A stretch of DNA of 64,000 nt from Actinomadura chibensis NBRC 106107 (GCF_001552135.1 NZ_BCQP01000008.1:1-64000), one strand, 5' to 3'; shown: positions 32,917-46,856, counted from the first letter of the stretch. The notes: generated by a model from the sequence alone, not told the origin. Translations and numbers: made by a program.

Positions 32917-33792
32917 TCAGGTCGCGAGGACCGCCTGCAGGAAGTCCCGGGTGCGCTGCTCGGACGGCTCGCCGAAGATCTGGTCCGGGGGACCCTCCTC
33001 GACGATCTGCCCCTGGTCGAACATGAGGACCCGGTTGGAGATGTCCTTGGCGAAGGTCATCTCGTGGGTGACGCACAGCAGCGTGAGGTCGCTCTGCCGG
33101 GCGATGTCGCGCAGCAGGTCCTGGACGCCGACGACGAGCTCCGGGTCGAGCGCGGAGGTGACCTCGTCCAGCAGGAGCACCCTCGGCTGCATGGCGAGCG
33201 CCCGCGCGATCGCCACCCGCTGCTGCTGGCCGCCCGACAACTGCGTCGGGTGCGCGTTCTCCTTGTCGGCGAGGCCGACCATCTCCAGCAGGCCGCGGGC
33301 GCGCTCGACGGCCTCGTCCTTGGACAGGCCGAGGACGCGCACCGGCCCCTCGGTCAGGTTGCGCAGCACGTTCATGTTCGGGAACAGGTTGAACTGCTGG
33401 AACACCATGCCGACCTGCTTGCGCATCTCGTGCAGGTGCTTCTGCCCGGCCGGGACGCGCTTGCCGCCCCGCTCCATGTGCCAGAGCGTCTCGTCGCCGA
33501 TCCAGATCAGGCCGTCGTCGAGCTTCTCCAGCGTCATCAGCAGCCGCAGGATCGTGGTCTTGCCCGACCCGCTCGGCCCGATGAGCGTCACGCGCTCGCC
33601 CGGCGCGACGGAGAAGTCGAGCTCGCGGAGCACCACGTTGTGGCCGAACCGCTTGACCACCTTCTCGAAGCGGATGCCCGGCGCCTCGCCGCGCGGCAGC
33701 GCGGCCCGCGGCCCCTTCCCCTTCTCCGTGGAGACGCCTCCCGCGCCGGCGGGGGATGCGGACGCGTCTTCGGCGGGACTAGTTGGTGGCAT
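32917..33792 (-). CDS. ehuA: Ectoine/hydroxyectoine ABC transporter, ATP-binding protein
   Basis: 291 residues. ATPase of a polar amino acid-type importer: Walker A GPSGSGKT, Q-loop VFQQFNLFPNM, signature LSGGQQQRVAIARAL, Walker B VLLLDEVTSALDPE and the H-loop VTHEM. A ~40-residue low-complexity N-terminal extension precedes the domain. Its start overlaps ehuD by 14 nt. Assigned to ectoine uptake because it ends the ehuB-ehuC-ehuD-ehuA set directly behind ectABCD. Confidence 0.9.
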   Translation of the reverse strand: MPPTSPAEDASASPAGAGGVSTEKGKGPRAALPRGEAPGIRFEKVVKRFGHNVVLRELDFSVAPGERVTLIGPSGSGKTTILRLLMTLEKLDDGLIWIGDETLWHMERGGKRVPAGQKHLHEMRKQVGMVFQQFNLFPNMNVLRNLTEGPVRVLGLSKDEAVERARGLLEMVGLADKENAHPTQLSGGQQQRVAIARALAMQPRVLLLDEVTSALDPELVVGVQDLLRDIARQSDLTLLCVTHEMTFAKDISNRVLMFDQGQIVEEGPPDQIFGEPSEQRTRDFLQAVLAT

Positions 33793-34432
33793 AACGCCTC
33801 TCCAAGCGGCGGACGAGTATCGAGGATATGACGCTGACGACGACGAACAACAGCCCGACCATGGTGATCGGCTCCAGGAACTGCAGCGACTTCGACCCCA
33901 CCTGGTAGGCGGAGAACAGCAGCTCCGAGACGTTGATCGCCAGCAGCATCGGCGAGTCCTTGAACATCGCGATCAGGTAGTTGCCGAGCGTCGGGATCAC
34001 CCGGCGGATCGCCTGCGGCAGGACGACGTCCAGCCACACCCGCGACCTCGGCAGGTTCAGCGCGGTGCACGCCTCCCACTGCCCCTTCGGGACGTCGGCG
34101 ATCCCGGCCCGGTATACCTCGGCGGTATAGGTCGAGTAGTGGACGCCGAGCGTGACGATCCCGGCCGTGAGCGACCCGATCGTGATGCCCCACGCGGGCA
34201 GGACGAAGAAGACGAAGTACAGCTGCGGGATCAGCGGCGTCGACCGGATGAACTCGGTGATCCACCGGATCGCCTGGTTGAAGACCCGGCTCGGGCTGCG
34301 CCGCAGCAGCGTCCACACCAGGCCGAGCACCAGCGCGATCACGTAGCCGGCCAGGGTCGCGATGACGGTGTAGCGCAGGCCGTCCAGCAGGTCGGGGAGG
34401 ATGTCCCCGGAGTACTGCCAGTCCCAGTCCAT
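33779..34432 (-). CDS. ehuD: Ectoine/hydroxyectoine ABC transporter, permease D
   Basis: 217 residues, about five transmembrane helices; His/Glu/Gln-type permease domain (MDWDWQYSGDILPDLLDGLRYTV at the start, then the IADVPKGQWEACTALNLPRSRVWLDVVLPQA coupling region). The EAA-like loop EACTALNLP contacts the ATPase. The ATG overlaps the ehuC stop by one base (TGATG-type coupling). It forms the channel heterodimer with ehuC. Confidence 0.9.
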   Translation of the reverse strand: MDWDWQYSGDILPDLLDGLRYTVIATLAGYVIALVLGLVWTLLRRSPSRVFNQAIRWITEFIRSTPLIPQLYFVFFVLPAWGITIGSLTAGIVTLGVHYSTYTAEVYRAGIADVPKGQWEACTALNLPRSRVWLDVVLPQAIRRVIPTLGNYLIAMFKDSPMLLAINVSELLFSAYQVGSKSLQFLEPITMVGLLFVVVSVISSILVRRLERRYATN

Positions 34433-35148
34433 CAGCCGCTCACCCCCGCGCCGGGCGCGCCCGCGGCGATCGTGCCGAGCGACGGCTCACTCGGCAGCCG
34501 GCGGCCGAGCATGCGGTCCACCCGCCGCTCCGCGTACCGGACGGCGAGCTGCAGCACCTGCGCGATGACGAAGTACAGGACGAGCACCACCGTGAACGCC
34601 GCGACGGTCTGGCCCGTGCTGCCCTGGATGTTCTTCGAGACGCGGGTCAGGTCGACCAGGCCGACCAGGGACACGATGGCCGTGCCCTTCATCAGCTCGA
34701 TGATCAGGTTCCCGAACGGGGGGAGCATCAGCGCGAAGCCCTGCGGCAGCAGGACCCGGCGCATCCGCTGGTACGGCGTGAAGTTCAGCGCGACGGTCGC
34801 CTCGTACTGCGCTCTCGGGACCGCCTTGATCGACCCGCGGACGACCTCCGCGCCGTAGGCGCCGATGTTCAGGCCGAGGGCGAGCACCGCCGCGAACATG
34901 GTGGTGAACCGGAGCCCGATCAGGGGCAGCGCGTAGAAGAACCAGAACAGCAGCACGAGCGTCGCGTTGCCGCGGAAGAACTCCACGTACAGCCGGTTCA
35001 GCCCGCGCACCCAGGCGTGGCGCGAGGTGCCCGCCAGGCCGAAGACCAGGGCGAGGACCAGGGCCAGCGCGCCCCCCAGCAGGGTGAGCCGGACCGTGAG
35101 CCACGCTCCGTCCAGCCACTGGTTGTAGCTGTCGAGGACGTCACCCAC
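34432..35148 (-). CDS. ehuC: Ectoine/hydroxyectoine ABC transporter, permease C
   Basis: 238 residues, about five transmembrane helices of the HisM family: GAWLTVRLTLLGGALALVLAL start, VEFFRGNATLVLLFWFFYALPLIG, and the coupling loop KAVPRAQYEATVALNFTPYQRMRRVLLPQ. Three nt separate it from the ehuB stop. With ehuD it makes the membrane pore of the importer. Confidence 0.9.
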   Translation of the reverse strand: MGDVLDSYNQWLDGAWLTVRLTLLGGALALVLALVFGLAGTSRHAWVRGLNRLYVEFFRGNATLVLLFWFFYALPLIGLRFTTMFAAVLALGLNIGAYGAEVVRGSIKAVPRAQYEATVALNFTPYQRMRRVLLPQGFALMLPPFGNLIIELMKGTAIVSLVGLVDLTRVSKNIQGSTGQTVAAFTVVLVLYFVIAQVLQLAVRYAERRVDRMLGRRLPSEPSLGTIAAGAPGAGVSG

Positions 35149-35151
35149 GGG

Positions 35152-36045
35152 TCAGCCCTGGCAGAACTTGGCCGCCGTGTCGGCGGCGGTGGGCATCTCC
35201 GCCTGGGTGAAGCCGAACGGCTGCAGGACGGGCAGCAGTTTGTTCTGCTGCTTGAGCTTGTCCAGTTCGCCGTTCCAGGCGTTCAGCAGGTCCGCGTCGG
35301 CCTTGCGGAAGGCGAACGCGCCGGCGCCGAACTGCTCCTTGCCGTCGATGACCGGGACGAAGGGCTCGGTCACCTCGAACCCCTGCCCCTCGTGTTTGGA
35401 CAGCAGGTCGGCGAGGGAGATGCGGGTCAGCCAGATGCAGTCGATGCGCCCGGCCTTGAGTCCCTCGAACGCGCTCGGCTGGTCGGCGAACGTCTTGATG
35501 TTGCTCTTCTTCACCCCGGACTTCTCGGCGTATCCGGCCTCGACGGCGCCGGTCATGACGCCGACCCGCGCGCCGGTCTTCGCCGGGTCCCCGGCGGCCT
35601 TCAGGCCCTTCGGGTTTCCCTGCTTGACCATGAAGGCGCTCTTGGCGACGTATTCGGGATTGGCGAACGCCGCCGACGCGCAGCGTTCCGGCGTGATGAA
35701 CATCCCGGCGGCGATCGTGTCGAAGCGGCGGGCGTTGAGCCCGGCGATCAGGCCGCCGAAGTCGACCTGGACGCCCTTCACGTCGTCGATTCCGAGCTGT
35801 TTGAAGATGACCCTGGCCAGCTCGGGGGCCTCGCCGGTGAGTTTCCCGGACTTGTCGGTGTAGCCGTAGGGCGCCTCGTTGGCGAAGCCGACCGTGATCG
35901 ACCCGGCGTCCTTGGCCTTCTGCAGCGTGCCCCCGCCCTTCTTCTCCTCCTCCGGGTCCGTCGTGGAGCAGCCCGCCGCGGCCAGCGGCACCGCGGCGGA
36001 CAGCAGAACGGCGGTGCGGAGGAAGTCGCGTCTCGAAGAGGTCAT
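35152..36045 (-). CDS. ehuB: Ectoine/hydroxyectoine ABC transporter, Tat-exported substrate-binding lipoprotein
   Basis: 297 residues. The N-terminus has a twin-arginine signal (SRRDFLRTAVLLSAAVPLA) ending in a lipobox-like AAAGC, so it is probably exported folded and lipid-anchored. The mature part is a type II periplasmic binding protein of the amino-acid family (VGFANEAPYGYTDKSGKLTGEAPELARVI; FGGLIAGLNARRFDTIAAGMFITPER). EhuB binds ectoine and hydroxyectoine. ATG 36045 has AGGAG seven nt upstream; 36048 is the adjacent alternative. Confidence 0.92.
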   Translation of the reverse strand: MTSSRRDFLRTAVLLSAAVPLAAAGCSTTDPEEEKKGGGTLQKAKDAGSITVGFANEAPYGYTDKSGKLTGEAPELARVIFKQLGIDDVKGVQVDFGGLIAGLNARRFDTIAAGMFITPERCASAAFANPEYVAKSAFMVKQGNPKGLKAAGDPAKTGARVGVMTGAVEAGYAEKSGVKKSNIKTFADQPSAFEGLKAGRIDCIWLTRISLADLLSKHEGQGFEVTEPFVPVIDGKEQFGAGAFAFRKADADLLNAWNGELDKLKQQNKLLPVLQPFGFTQAEMPTAADTAAKFCQG

Positions 36046-36066
36046 CATCGAACTCCTGGATGGTGT

Positions 36067-36116
36067 GACCCCGCGCCCGTGATGGACCACTGCGGGTCCT
36101 TCACGGGCGCGGGGTC
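36067..36116 (-). terminator. Large hairpin between ectD and ehuB
   Basis: Perfect 16-bp arms (GACCCCGCGCCCGTGA and complement) with a further GGACC/GGTCC inner stem. It lies 34 nt after the ectD stop and 22 nt before the ehuB start on the same strand, so it may end the ect transcript, act as an attenuator with read-through into ehu, or stabilise the 3' end of ect mRNA. Confidence 0.7.
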
Positions 36117-36149
36117 GAGGTGTCGGGTTTATCGAATCGTTGTGTTCAT

Positions 36150-37115
36150 TCAGCCGCCCGCGACGCCATTCGAGGAGGGCCGGCCCCTCTCGTCACCCGT
36201 AGCGGCTCCGGCGCCGACGGGGGTGAAGTCGCGGGCGCCGATGAACTCCGGACGCGGCGCGGGCGCCGAGAACGGCTCGACGCAGGTGTTCTCGACGCTG
36301 TTGAACACGATGAACACGTTCGAGCGGGGGAACGGGGTGATGTTCCCATTCGAGCCGTGCATGCAGTTGCAGTCGAACATGGTGGCAGAGCCCGCCGCCC
36401 CTGTGAACAGCTCGATACCGTGTTTCTCGGCCAGAATCGACAGGCTGTTCGGATCCGGCGTGCCGATCTCCTGGCCGCGCAGGGACTCCTTGTAGTGGTC
36501 CTCCGGAGTCTCTCCGACGCAGGCGACGAAGGTCTTGTGCGAGCCAGGCATGATCATTAGCCCGCCATTGTGCACGAAATTCTCGGTGAGCGCGATGGAT
36601 ATGCTCACCGCGCGCATCCGAGGCATGCCGTCCTCCGCGTGCCAGGTCTCGAAATCGGAGTGCCAGTAGAAGTCCTTGCCGGTGAATCCTGGCTTGTAGT
36701 TGACCCGGCTCTGGTGGACGTAAACCTCCGAACCCAGGATCTGCCGGGCGCGTCCGACGACCCGGGGATCGCGGACGAGTCCGGCGAACACCTCACTGAT
36801 CTTGTGGATCTCGAAGATGGACCGGACCTCGTCCGAGCCGCGCTCGGTGACCGTCCGCTCGTCCGCGAGCACCCGCGGGTCGGCCGACAGCCTGCGCAGC
36901 TCGGCGCGGTAGTCCTCGACCTCGTCCGGGGCGAGCAGCTGGTCGACCGTGAGGAAGCCCGTGGCGTCGAAGGAGTCCAGGGTCGCGGCGTCGATCGGGC
37001 CGTCCCCCGGACCGCCGTACACCACCGGGTCCTGCCGGTAGAGCAGCGCCGCCTCGGCCGCCTTCCGGGTGGGGTAGGCGTCGTCGATCGTCGGGTGCGA
37101 CTCGATGATGCTCAT
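36150..37115 (-). CDS. ectD: Ectoine hydroxylase
   Basis: Fe(II)/2-oxoglutarate-dependent dioxygenase that converts ectoine to 5-hydroxyectoine. 321 residues. The signature [20 protein letters not shown] contains the H-x-D iron ligands and substrate residues, and [16 protein letters not shown] supplies the distal His and the 2-oxoglutarate Arg/Ser. EHU genes next door and ectC overlapping by ATGA (TGA of ectC over the ectD ATG) confirm context. A ~20-residue Gly/Ala/Pro tail at the C-terminus is additional. Confidence 0.97.
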   Translation of the reverse strand: MSIIESHPTIDDAYPTRKAAEAALLYRQDPVVYGGPGDGPIDAATLDSFDATGFLTVDQLLAPDEVEDYRAELRRLSADPRVLADERTVTERGSDEVRSIFEIHKISEVFAGLVRDPRVVGRARQILGSEVYVHQSRVNYKPGFTGKDFYWHSDFETWHAEDGMPRMRAVSISIALTENFVHNGGLMIMPGSHKTFVACVGETPEDHYKESLRGQEIGTPDPNSLSILAEKHGIELFTGAAGSATMFDCNCMHGSNGNITPFPRSNVFIVFNSVENTCVEPFSAPAPRPEFIGARDFTPVGAGAATGDERGRPSSNGVAGG

Positions 37116-37507
37116 GCGTCCTCCTCGGTCAGCAGGGGGTACACGCCGTTCTCGTCATGGACCTCCCGGCCCGTGCAGGGCGGGTTGAACACGCAGACGG
37201 TCCGGACGTCCGTGTGAGCGCGCAGGGTGTGGTGCTCGTGGCCGTCCAGCAGGTACATGACGCCCGGCTCGATCTTGTGTTTCTCGCCGGTCTCGTCGTT
37301 GGTGAGCTCTCCGTTGCCCTCGATGCAGTAGACGGCCTCGACGTGGTTCGCGTACCACATCTTGGTCTCGGTCCCCGCGTACAGGATCGTCTCGTGCAGC
37401 GAGAAGCCGACGCCCTCCTTGGCGAGCACGAACCGGCGGCTGCACCAGGTCGGCGCCTGCACGTCGCGCTCGGTGCCGATGATCTCGTCAAGGGAACGAA
37501 CGATCAT
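37112..37507 (-). CDS. ectC: L-ectoine synthase
   Basis: Cupin enzyme closing N-gamma-acetyl-diaminobutyrate to ectoine; 131 residues, standard length. Starts [21 protein letters not shown]; the metal-binding cupin core includes [26 protein letters not shown] and [13 protein letters not shown]. The C-terminus (GVYPLL) overlaps ectD by ATGA. A 99-nt gap to ectB, richer in spacer than the rest of the operon, shows no hairpin I would call. Confidence 0.97.
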   Translation of the reverse strand: MIVRSLDEIIGTERDVQAPTWCSRRFVLAKEGVGFSLHETILYAGTETKMWYANHVEAVYCIEGNGELTNDETGEKHKIEPGVMYLLDGHEHHTLRAHTDVRTVCVFNPPCTGREVHDENGVYPLLTEEDA

Positions 37508-37606
37508 GAATCTCCTCTTTCCGGATATGCCCGAGGCCGGGCCCGCGCGGGGCCCGGAGGCGGCTCGGACGGTGGTCGGGGTCGCTCGGGCCGGTGCCGG
37601 CCCCGG

Positions 37607-38869
37607 TCAGACCGCGACGGTCTGCCGGACGGCCTCCAGCGAGTCCGCGATGATCTCCAGGCCGTGCGCCAGCTCCGACTCGGTCGTGGTCAGCGGCGGC
37701 AGCAGCTTGACGACCTCGCCCTCCGGACCGGACGTCTCCATCAGCAGCCCGCGGCCGAACGCCTCCGCGCACACCTTCGGCGCCAGCTCGGCGTCGTTCA
37801 TCACGAGGCCCCACGCGAGGCCCCGGCCGCGGACGGCGTCGACGGCGCCCGCGTGCGCGAGCGCGATCTCGCCGAGCGCCGCCTCGACCTGCTGGCCCTT
37901 GGCGACCGTCTGCTTCTCCATGCCGTCGCCCGCCCAGTAGTCCTCCAGGGCGGCGACGGCGGTGACGAACGCGGGGTTGAAGCCGCGGAAGGTGCCGTTG
38001 TGCTCGCCCGGGTCCCACACGTCCAGCTCGCGCTTCATCAGCGTGACCGCGAACGGCAGCCCGTAGCCGCTGAGCGACTTGGACAGGCAGACGATGTCCG
38101 GGACGATCCCGGCCTCTTCGAAGCTGAAGAACGGCCCGGTGCGGCCGCAGCCCATCTGCACGTCGTCGACGATGAGCAGGATCTCGTGCCGGCGGCACAG
38201 GTCCTGCAGGCCGCGCAGCCACTCCGCGGTGGCGACGTTGATGCCGCCCTCGCCCTGGACGGTCTCGACGATCACGGCGGCGGGCTTGTCCAGGCCGCTG
38301 CCGCTGTCGTCCAGCATCGTCTCGAAGAGCAGGAAGTCGGGCGTGCGGCCGTCGAGGTAGTTGTCGTAGGGCATCGCGACGCCGTGCCCGAGCGGGACGC
38401 CCGCGCCGGTGCGCTTCATCGAGTTCCCGGTCACCGCGAGCGCGCCGAGCGTCATCCCGTGAAAGGCGTTGGTGAAGCTGACGACCGTCTCGCGGCCGGT
38501 GTACTTGCGCGCGAGTTTCAGCGCCGCCTCGACCGAGTTGTTGCCCGCGGGTCCTGGGAACTGGACCTTGTAGTCGAGCCCGCGGGGCCGCAGCACGTAC
38601 TCGTTGAATCGTTCCAGGAACTCGCGCTTCGCGGTCGTGTACATGTCGAGGCTGTGCACGACCGAGTCACCGGCGAGATAGTCCAGCAGCCGGCGTTTCA
38701 GTTGCGGGTTGTTATGCCCGTAGTTCAGCGTCCCCGCGCCGGCGAAGAAATCCAGATACGTTTTCCCGTGCTCGTCGGTCATGTGGCTGCCGTGCGCCGT
38801 CGCGAACACCGTGGGCCAGCCGCGGCAGTAGCCGCGGACTTCCGATTCCATGCGGTCGAAAACGTCCAT
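37607..38869 (-). CDS. ectB: L-2,4-diaminobutyrate aminotransferase (ectoine pathway)
   Basis: PLP-dependent class III aminotransferase making diaminobutyrate from aspartate semialdehyde and glutamate. 420 residues. Key blocks: FFAGAGTLNYGHNNP, VQFPGPAGNNSVEAALKLARK, NAFHGMTLGALAVTG, LIVDDVQMGCGRTGPFF (PLP Asp) and CLSKSLSGYGLPFAV (Schiff-base Lys). ATG 38869 has GGAGG close upstream (CAGGAGGCAGCAC). Second gene of the ect operon, 49 nt after ectA. Confidence 0.97.
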   Translation of the reverse strand: MDVFDRMESEVRGYCRGWPTVFATAHGSHMTDEHGKTYLDFFAGAGTLNYGHNNPQLKRRLLDYLAGDSVVHSLDMYTTAKREFLERFNEYVLRPRGLDYKVQFPGPAGNNSVEAALKLARKYTGRETVVSFTNAFHGMTLGALAVTGNSMKRTGAGVPLGHGVAMPYDNYLDGRTPDFLLFETMLDDSGSGLDKPAAVIVETVQGEGGINVATAEWLRGLQDLCRRHEILLIVDDVQMGCGRTGPFFSFEEAGIVPDIVCLSKSLSGYGLPFAVTLMKRELDVWDPGEHNGTFRGFNPAFVTAVAALEDYWAGDGMEKQTVAKGQQVEAALGEIALAHAGAVDAVRGRGLAWGLVMNDAELAPKVCAEAFGRGLLMETSGPEGEVVKLLPPLTTTESELAHGLEIIADSLEAVRQTVAV

Positions 38870-38918
38870 GTGCTGCCTCCTGGCAGTAGGGGTGGGAGCT
38901 TGGTGGGGGGTGGACCTG

Positions 38919-39479
38919 TCAGTTCGCGCCGTCGGTTCGCGTGGCGATCGGGCCGATCCTGAAGAGCACCTCGGGCTCGTGTCCCCCATCGGGGAAGTGC
39001 TCCGCGCCGAACAGCGGGCCGCGGACGACCTCGCACCCGCGGTCTCGGGCGAACGATTCGAACATCGCGGTGGAGGCGGTGTTGTCCGGCGTGACCGTCG
39101 CCTCCATGAACCGGTGCCCGCGGGGGACGAGCCGGTCGGCGAGGCGGTCGAGCATGCGGCGGGCGAGGCCGCGGCCGCGGTGGCCGCGGTCGACCGCGAC
39201 CTGCCACACGAAGAACGTGTCGGGTCGCGCCGGGCGGACGTAACCGGTGATGAATCCGCAGGGGACGCCGCCGTCGCGGGCCACGACGGAAGTGTCCGCG
39301 AAATCGCGGCACCAAAGGGCGTAGCTGTAAGGCGAGTTGACGTCCAGGACCGAAGAGTCCCGGGCGAGCCGCCATAGCTCCGGGCCGTCGGCGAGGCTCG
39401 GCTCCTGGAGTCGCACGTCCGCGTTCGTCTCGTTCGAATCGTGGCGTCGGGTCGGTGTTTCCAGGGGTTGCGCTGCCAT
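38919..39479 (-). CDS. ectA: L-2,4-diaminobutyrate N-acetyltransferase (ectoine pathway)
   Basis: GNAT-family enzyme that acetylates diaminobutyrate. 186 residues. Blocks: SSVLDVNSPYSYALWCRDFADTS (EctA signature), QVAVDRGHRGRGLARRMLDRL (acetyl-CoA loop) and ATVTPDNTASTAMFESFARDRG. First gene of ectABCD. Upstream on the minus strand TAAGTT lies 8 nt before the ATG, a possible leaderless -10, though other -10-like sequences sit farther up. Confidence 0.95.
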   Translation of the reverse strand: MAAQPLETPTRRHDSNETNADVRLQEPSLADGPELWRLARDSSVLDVNSPYSYALWCRDFADTSVVARDGGVPCGFITGYVRPARPDTFFVWQVAVDRGHRGRGLARRMLDRLADRLVPRGHRFMEATVTPDNTASTAMFESFARDRGCEVVRGPLFGAEHFPDGGHEPEVLFRIGPIATRTDGAN

Positions 39480-40140
39480 GTCCAGGCAACTTAGCGAATC
39501 TCGCGACGTGATCGCAGCGGATTGTTATGGGCGGGATGTTTAGCCCGGTACACGCTGGGTAGGGTTAAATGCTTCGCCGAATTCGGTGCAATTCTGCGAT
39601 TTCCCAAGCGGTCCGCCGCGCGCATTTCCCCGTGCTACGCAGGAGGTACTGCCGCATGCTCCGAGCGCGCCGTCAGGACGTTTCCTGAACGCAACCTTAA
39701 TGTCGTGTCAGCGCGCGGCGACGAAATTTGTGTATCGGTTGTGTGAGGTAAGTCACTCAGATTCCGTGACAACTGCGCGGGTGCGGCGGGCGTCACGTCG
39801 CGTCGCGCGAGGTCGTCCGGGCGCGGTCGTCCTGGGACGCGTGTGGGCCAAGGCGTCGACGTGGGTCCTGAGGGGGCGGACCCACTGTCGGTCAAGCGGT
39901 AGAACCGGTAACGGCACGGCAAGGTCTGCCTTGCCGCCAGGTAAGGAACGCGGGGTTTCGGCCGTCCGCGCGGACGGCCGGGGCGCGACGCTAAGCCGCA
40001 CCCCGCCTCAGTTCCGGTGCAACCGTTGGTCGCATTAGGGCTGGTCCGGATCAACCCCGCCCGCGCCGCCCCCGGCGCGGCGCGGGCGCGGGCCCGAGCG
40101 GCGGGCGGTCCAAGGGCCCGACCGCTGGACGGGTTACGGG
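39480..40140. other. 661-nt intergenic region between ectA and pip, lower GC, with hairpins
   Basis: Holds the ectA promoter. The first ~280 nt are clearly poorer in GC than the flanks. On the plus strand there is a TAGGGT -10-like box near 39560 and a ten-codon ORF with a strong ribosome binding site. Toward the right are two hairpins: GGCAAGG-TCTG-CCTTGCC (39918-39935) and the 20-bp palindrome GGCCGTCCGC/GCGGACGGCC (39960-39979). No convincing larger gene on either strand. Confidence 0.5.
39656..39688 (+). CDS. Possible ten-residue peptide ORF with strong ribosome binding site
   Basis: AGGAGG (39641-39646) precedes an ATG by 9 nt; the frame reads MLRARRQDVS and stops. It is Arg-rich, lies on the opposite strand to both neighbours and has no gene directly downstream. 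It could be part of a small RNA or leader, or be chance. Confidence 0.25.
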   Translation: MLRARRQDVS

Positions 40141-43217
<3,077 letters not shown>

Positions 43218-43306
43218 CGGGCCCTCCGCCGCGGGGCGACGCGCGTCGTCCGCGGTAGGGGGCCTGGTGGGGGACGCTCGGTAAACGGACCGGTGGTCAC
43301 GGCTGT

Positions 43307-43312
43307 TATCCT
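43307..43312 (+). promoter_or_regulatory. -10 box TATCCT of leaderless pyrG
   Basis: TATCCT ends 8 nt before GTG 43321. No Shine-Dalgarno sequence is present. Confidence 0.6.
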
Positions 43313-43320
43313 GGTGGCCC

Positions 43321-45056
<1,736 letters not shown>

Positions 45057-45060
<4 letters not shown>

Positions 45061-45686
45061 CGCCGGACGACGTCCGCGACCGCCCGGAGCGGTGGCCGGT
45101 CGTGGAGCAGGACACCGTGTACCGGGGGCGGGTGTTCGGCGTCCGCACCGACCGGGTCGAGATGCCGCGCGGCGACGGCACCGAGGTCGTCGCCCGCGAC
45201 GTCGTCGAGCACATCGGCTCGGTCGGCGTCCTCGCCCTCGACGACCGCGACCGCGTCCTGCTGCTGCGGCAGTACCGGCACCCGGTGTCGCGGCTGCTGT
45301 GGGAGCCGCCCGCCGGGCTGCGCGACGTCACCGGCGAGCCGCTGCACAAGCTCGCTGAGCGGGAGCTGCTGGAGGAGGCCGGGTACCGCGCCGAGCGCTG
45401 GGACACCCTGGTCGACGTGTTCCCCTCGCCGGGGATGGCGGACGAGCGCGTCCGGGTCTTCCTCGCCCGCGGCCTCACCGAGGTGCCCGCCGACGAGATC
45501 GACTTCGAGCGCGTCCACGAGGAGGCCGACATGCCGGTCGTGTGGGTGCCGCTGGACGACGCGGTCCGCAAGGTCCTCGCGGGCGAGGTGCACAACATGA
45601 TCGCCTGCGTGGGCGTCCTCGCCGCGCGGGCGGCCCGCGACTCCGGCTTCGCCGACCTGCGCCCGGTCGACGCCCCGGAGGACTGA
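45057..45686 (+). CDS. NUDIX hydrolase, ADP-ribose pyrophosphatase-like
   Basis: 209 residues. The Nudix box lies in [28 protein letters not shown] (G-x5-E-x7-x-E-L-x-E-E-x-G), preceded by [20 protein letters not shown], the fold pattern of ADP-ribose pyrophosphatases (NudF group); it probably hydrolyses ADP-ribose or another nucleoside diphosphate sugar. GTG 45057 overlaps the pyrG stop (GTGA), giving translational coupling. This pyrG-nudix pairing is common in actinobacteria. Confidence 0.9.
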
Positions 45687-45778
45687 CCCGCCCCCGAGGA
45701 TCGACCGCCCCGACGGCCGGGCGCGCGGGCGCGCCGCGGACTCGGCGGGGCGACGCGCCGGGGCGGCGCGGATGATGT

Positions 45779-45800
45779 CCCCCTCCCCGGCGGGAGGGGG
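45779..45800 (+). terminator. Hairpin after the NUDIX gene
   Basis: CCCCCTCCC-CGGC-GGGAGGGGG: a 9-bp perfect stem with a 4-nt loop in the 255-nt gap before xerD. Likely ends the pyrG-nudix transcript. Confidence 0.6.
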
Positions 45801-45941
45801 CATGATGGGCGGGTCCGCACCGGCCGGGGCCGCCCGGCCGGAGGCCCGACCGCCGCCGGAAGAGGTGCCGCACTGTCCCCGCCCCCGACCCCCCGGACCG
45901 CCGCGCCGCCGGGCGCCGCCACCGGTTCCGCGCTCGCCTCC

Positions 45942-46856
45942 GTGGTCCGCGCCTACCTGGGGCACCTCGCCGTCGAACGGGGCCTCGCCGCGAACACGCT
46001 CAGCTCCTACCACCGCGACCTGCGCCGCTACGTCGAGGTCCAGGACGGCCGGGGCCGCGCCTCGGTCGCCGACATCACCGAGGACGACGTCCGCGCGTTC
46101 CTCGTCGGCCTGCGGGAGGGCGACGACGACCATCCGCCGCTGTCGGCCGGGTCGGCGGCGCGGGCGCTGGTCGCCGTCCGCGGGCTGCACCGGTTCGCGC
46201 TCCGCGAGGGCCACGCGTCCGGCGACCCCGCGCACGACGTGAAGCCGCCGACGCCGCCGCGCCGCCTGCCGAAGGCGATCTCCCTGGACGAGGTCGAGCG
46301 CCTCCTCGCCGCCGCCGCGCCGTCCGGCGGCGGCCCCGACACCGCCCGCGGCCTGCGCGACCGCGCCCTGCTGGAACTGCTGTACGGGTCAGGCGCGCGG
46401 ATCTCCGAGGCCGTCGGCCTGGACGTCGACGACCTCGACCTGCGCGACGGGTTCGCCCGCGTCGCCGGGAAGGGCGGCAAGGCCAGGGTCGTGCCGATCG
46501 GCGACTACGCCCGCGCGGCCGTGGACGCCTACCTGGTGCGGGCCCGTCCCGAGCTCGCCGCCGCCGGGCGCGGCGGCCCCGCCCTGTTCCTGAACGCGCG
46601 CGGCGGGCGGCTGTCGCGGCAGGGCGCGTGGATGGTGCTGCGCGCCGCCGCCGACCGCGCGCAGCTCTCCGAGGTGTCCCCGCACACGCTGCGGCACTCG
46701 TTCGCGACGCACCTGCTGGACGGCGGCGCCGACGTCCGGGTCGTGCAGGAGCTGCTCGGGCACGCGTCGGTGACCACGACGCAGGTGTACACGCTGGTCA
46801 CCGTCCAGTTGCTGCGCGAGGTGTACGCGACGTCCCATCCCCGCGCGCGGAGCTGA
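45942..46856 (+). CDS. xerD: Tyrosine recombinase, chromosome dimer resolution type
   Basis: Site-specific recombinase that with its partner resolves chromosome dimers at dif. 304 residues. N-terminal core-binding domain ([26 protein letters not shown]) and catalytic domain with Arg in [41 protein letters not shown] (His-x-x-Arg, His) and the Tyr nucleophile in [12 protein letters not shown] 45942 lacks a ribosome binding site; the frame stays open upstream to a CTG at 45873 that has GGAAGAGG 7 nt before it, so the true start may be there. Gene order with parA-scpA-scpB supports a housekeeping, not mobile, role. Confidence 0.92.
   Translation: MVRAYLGHLAVERGLAANTLSSYHRDLRRYVEVQDGRGRASVADITEDDVRAFLVGLREGDDDHPPLSAGSAARALVAVRGLHRFALREGHASGDPAHDVKPPTPPRRLPKAISLDEVERLLAAAAPSGGGPDTARGLRDRALLELLYGSGARISEAVGLDVDDLDLRDGFARVAGKGGKARVVPIGDYARAAVDAYLVRARPELAAAGRGGPALFLNARGGRLSRQGAWMVLRAAADRAQLSEVSPHTLRHSFATHLLDGGADVRVVQELLGHASVTTTQVYTLVTVQLLREVYATSHPRARS

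Noticed and set aside
29972..34858. Plus-strand open frame of over 1600 codons antisense to the nitronate monooxygenase, thiolase-like and ehu genes
   Set aside because: No recognisable protein; the opposite strand encodes six clear genes with correct motifs and starts.
39586..40038. Plus-strand 150-codon open frame in the ectA-pip gap
   Set aside because: Mixed composition with no domain, no ribosome binding site at its start and no codon bias like its neighbours.
45942..46856. Tyrosine recombinase as a sign of an integrated mobile element
   Set aside because: It has XerD-like length and sits in the conserved parA-scpA-scpB context; there are no att repeats, tRNA target or phage genes nearby.
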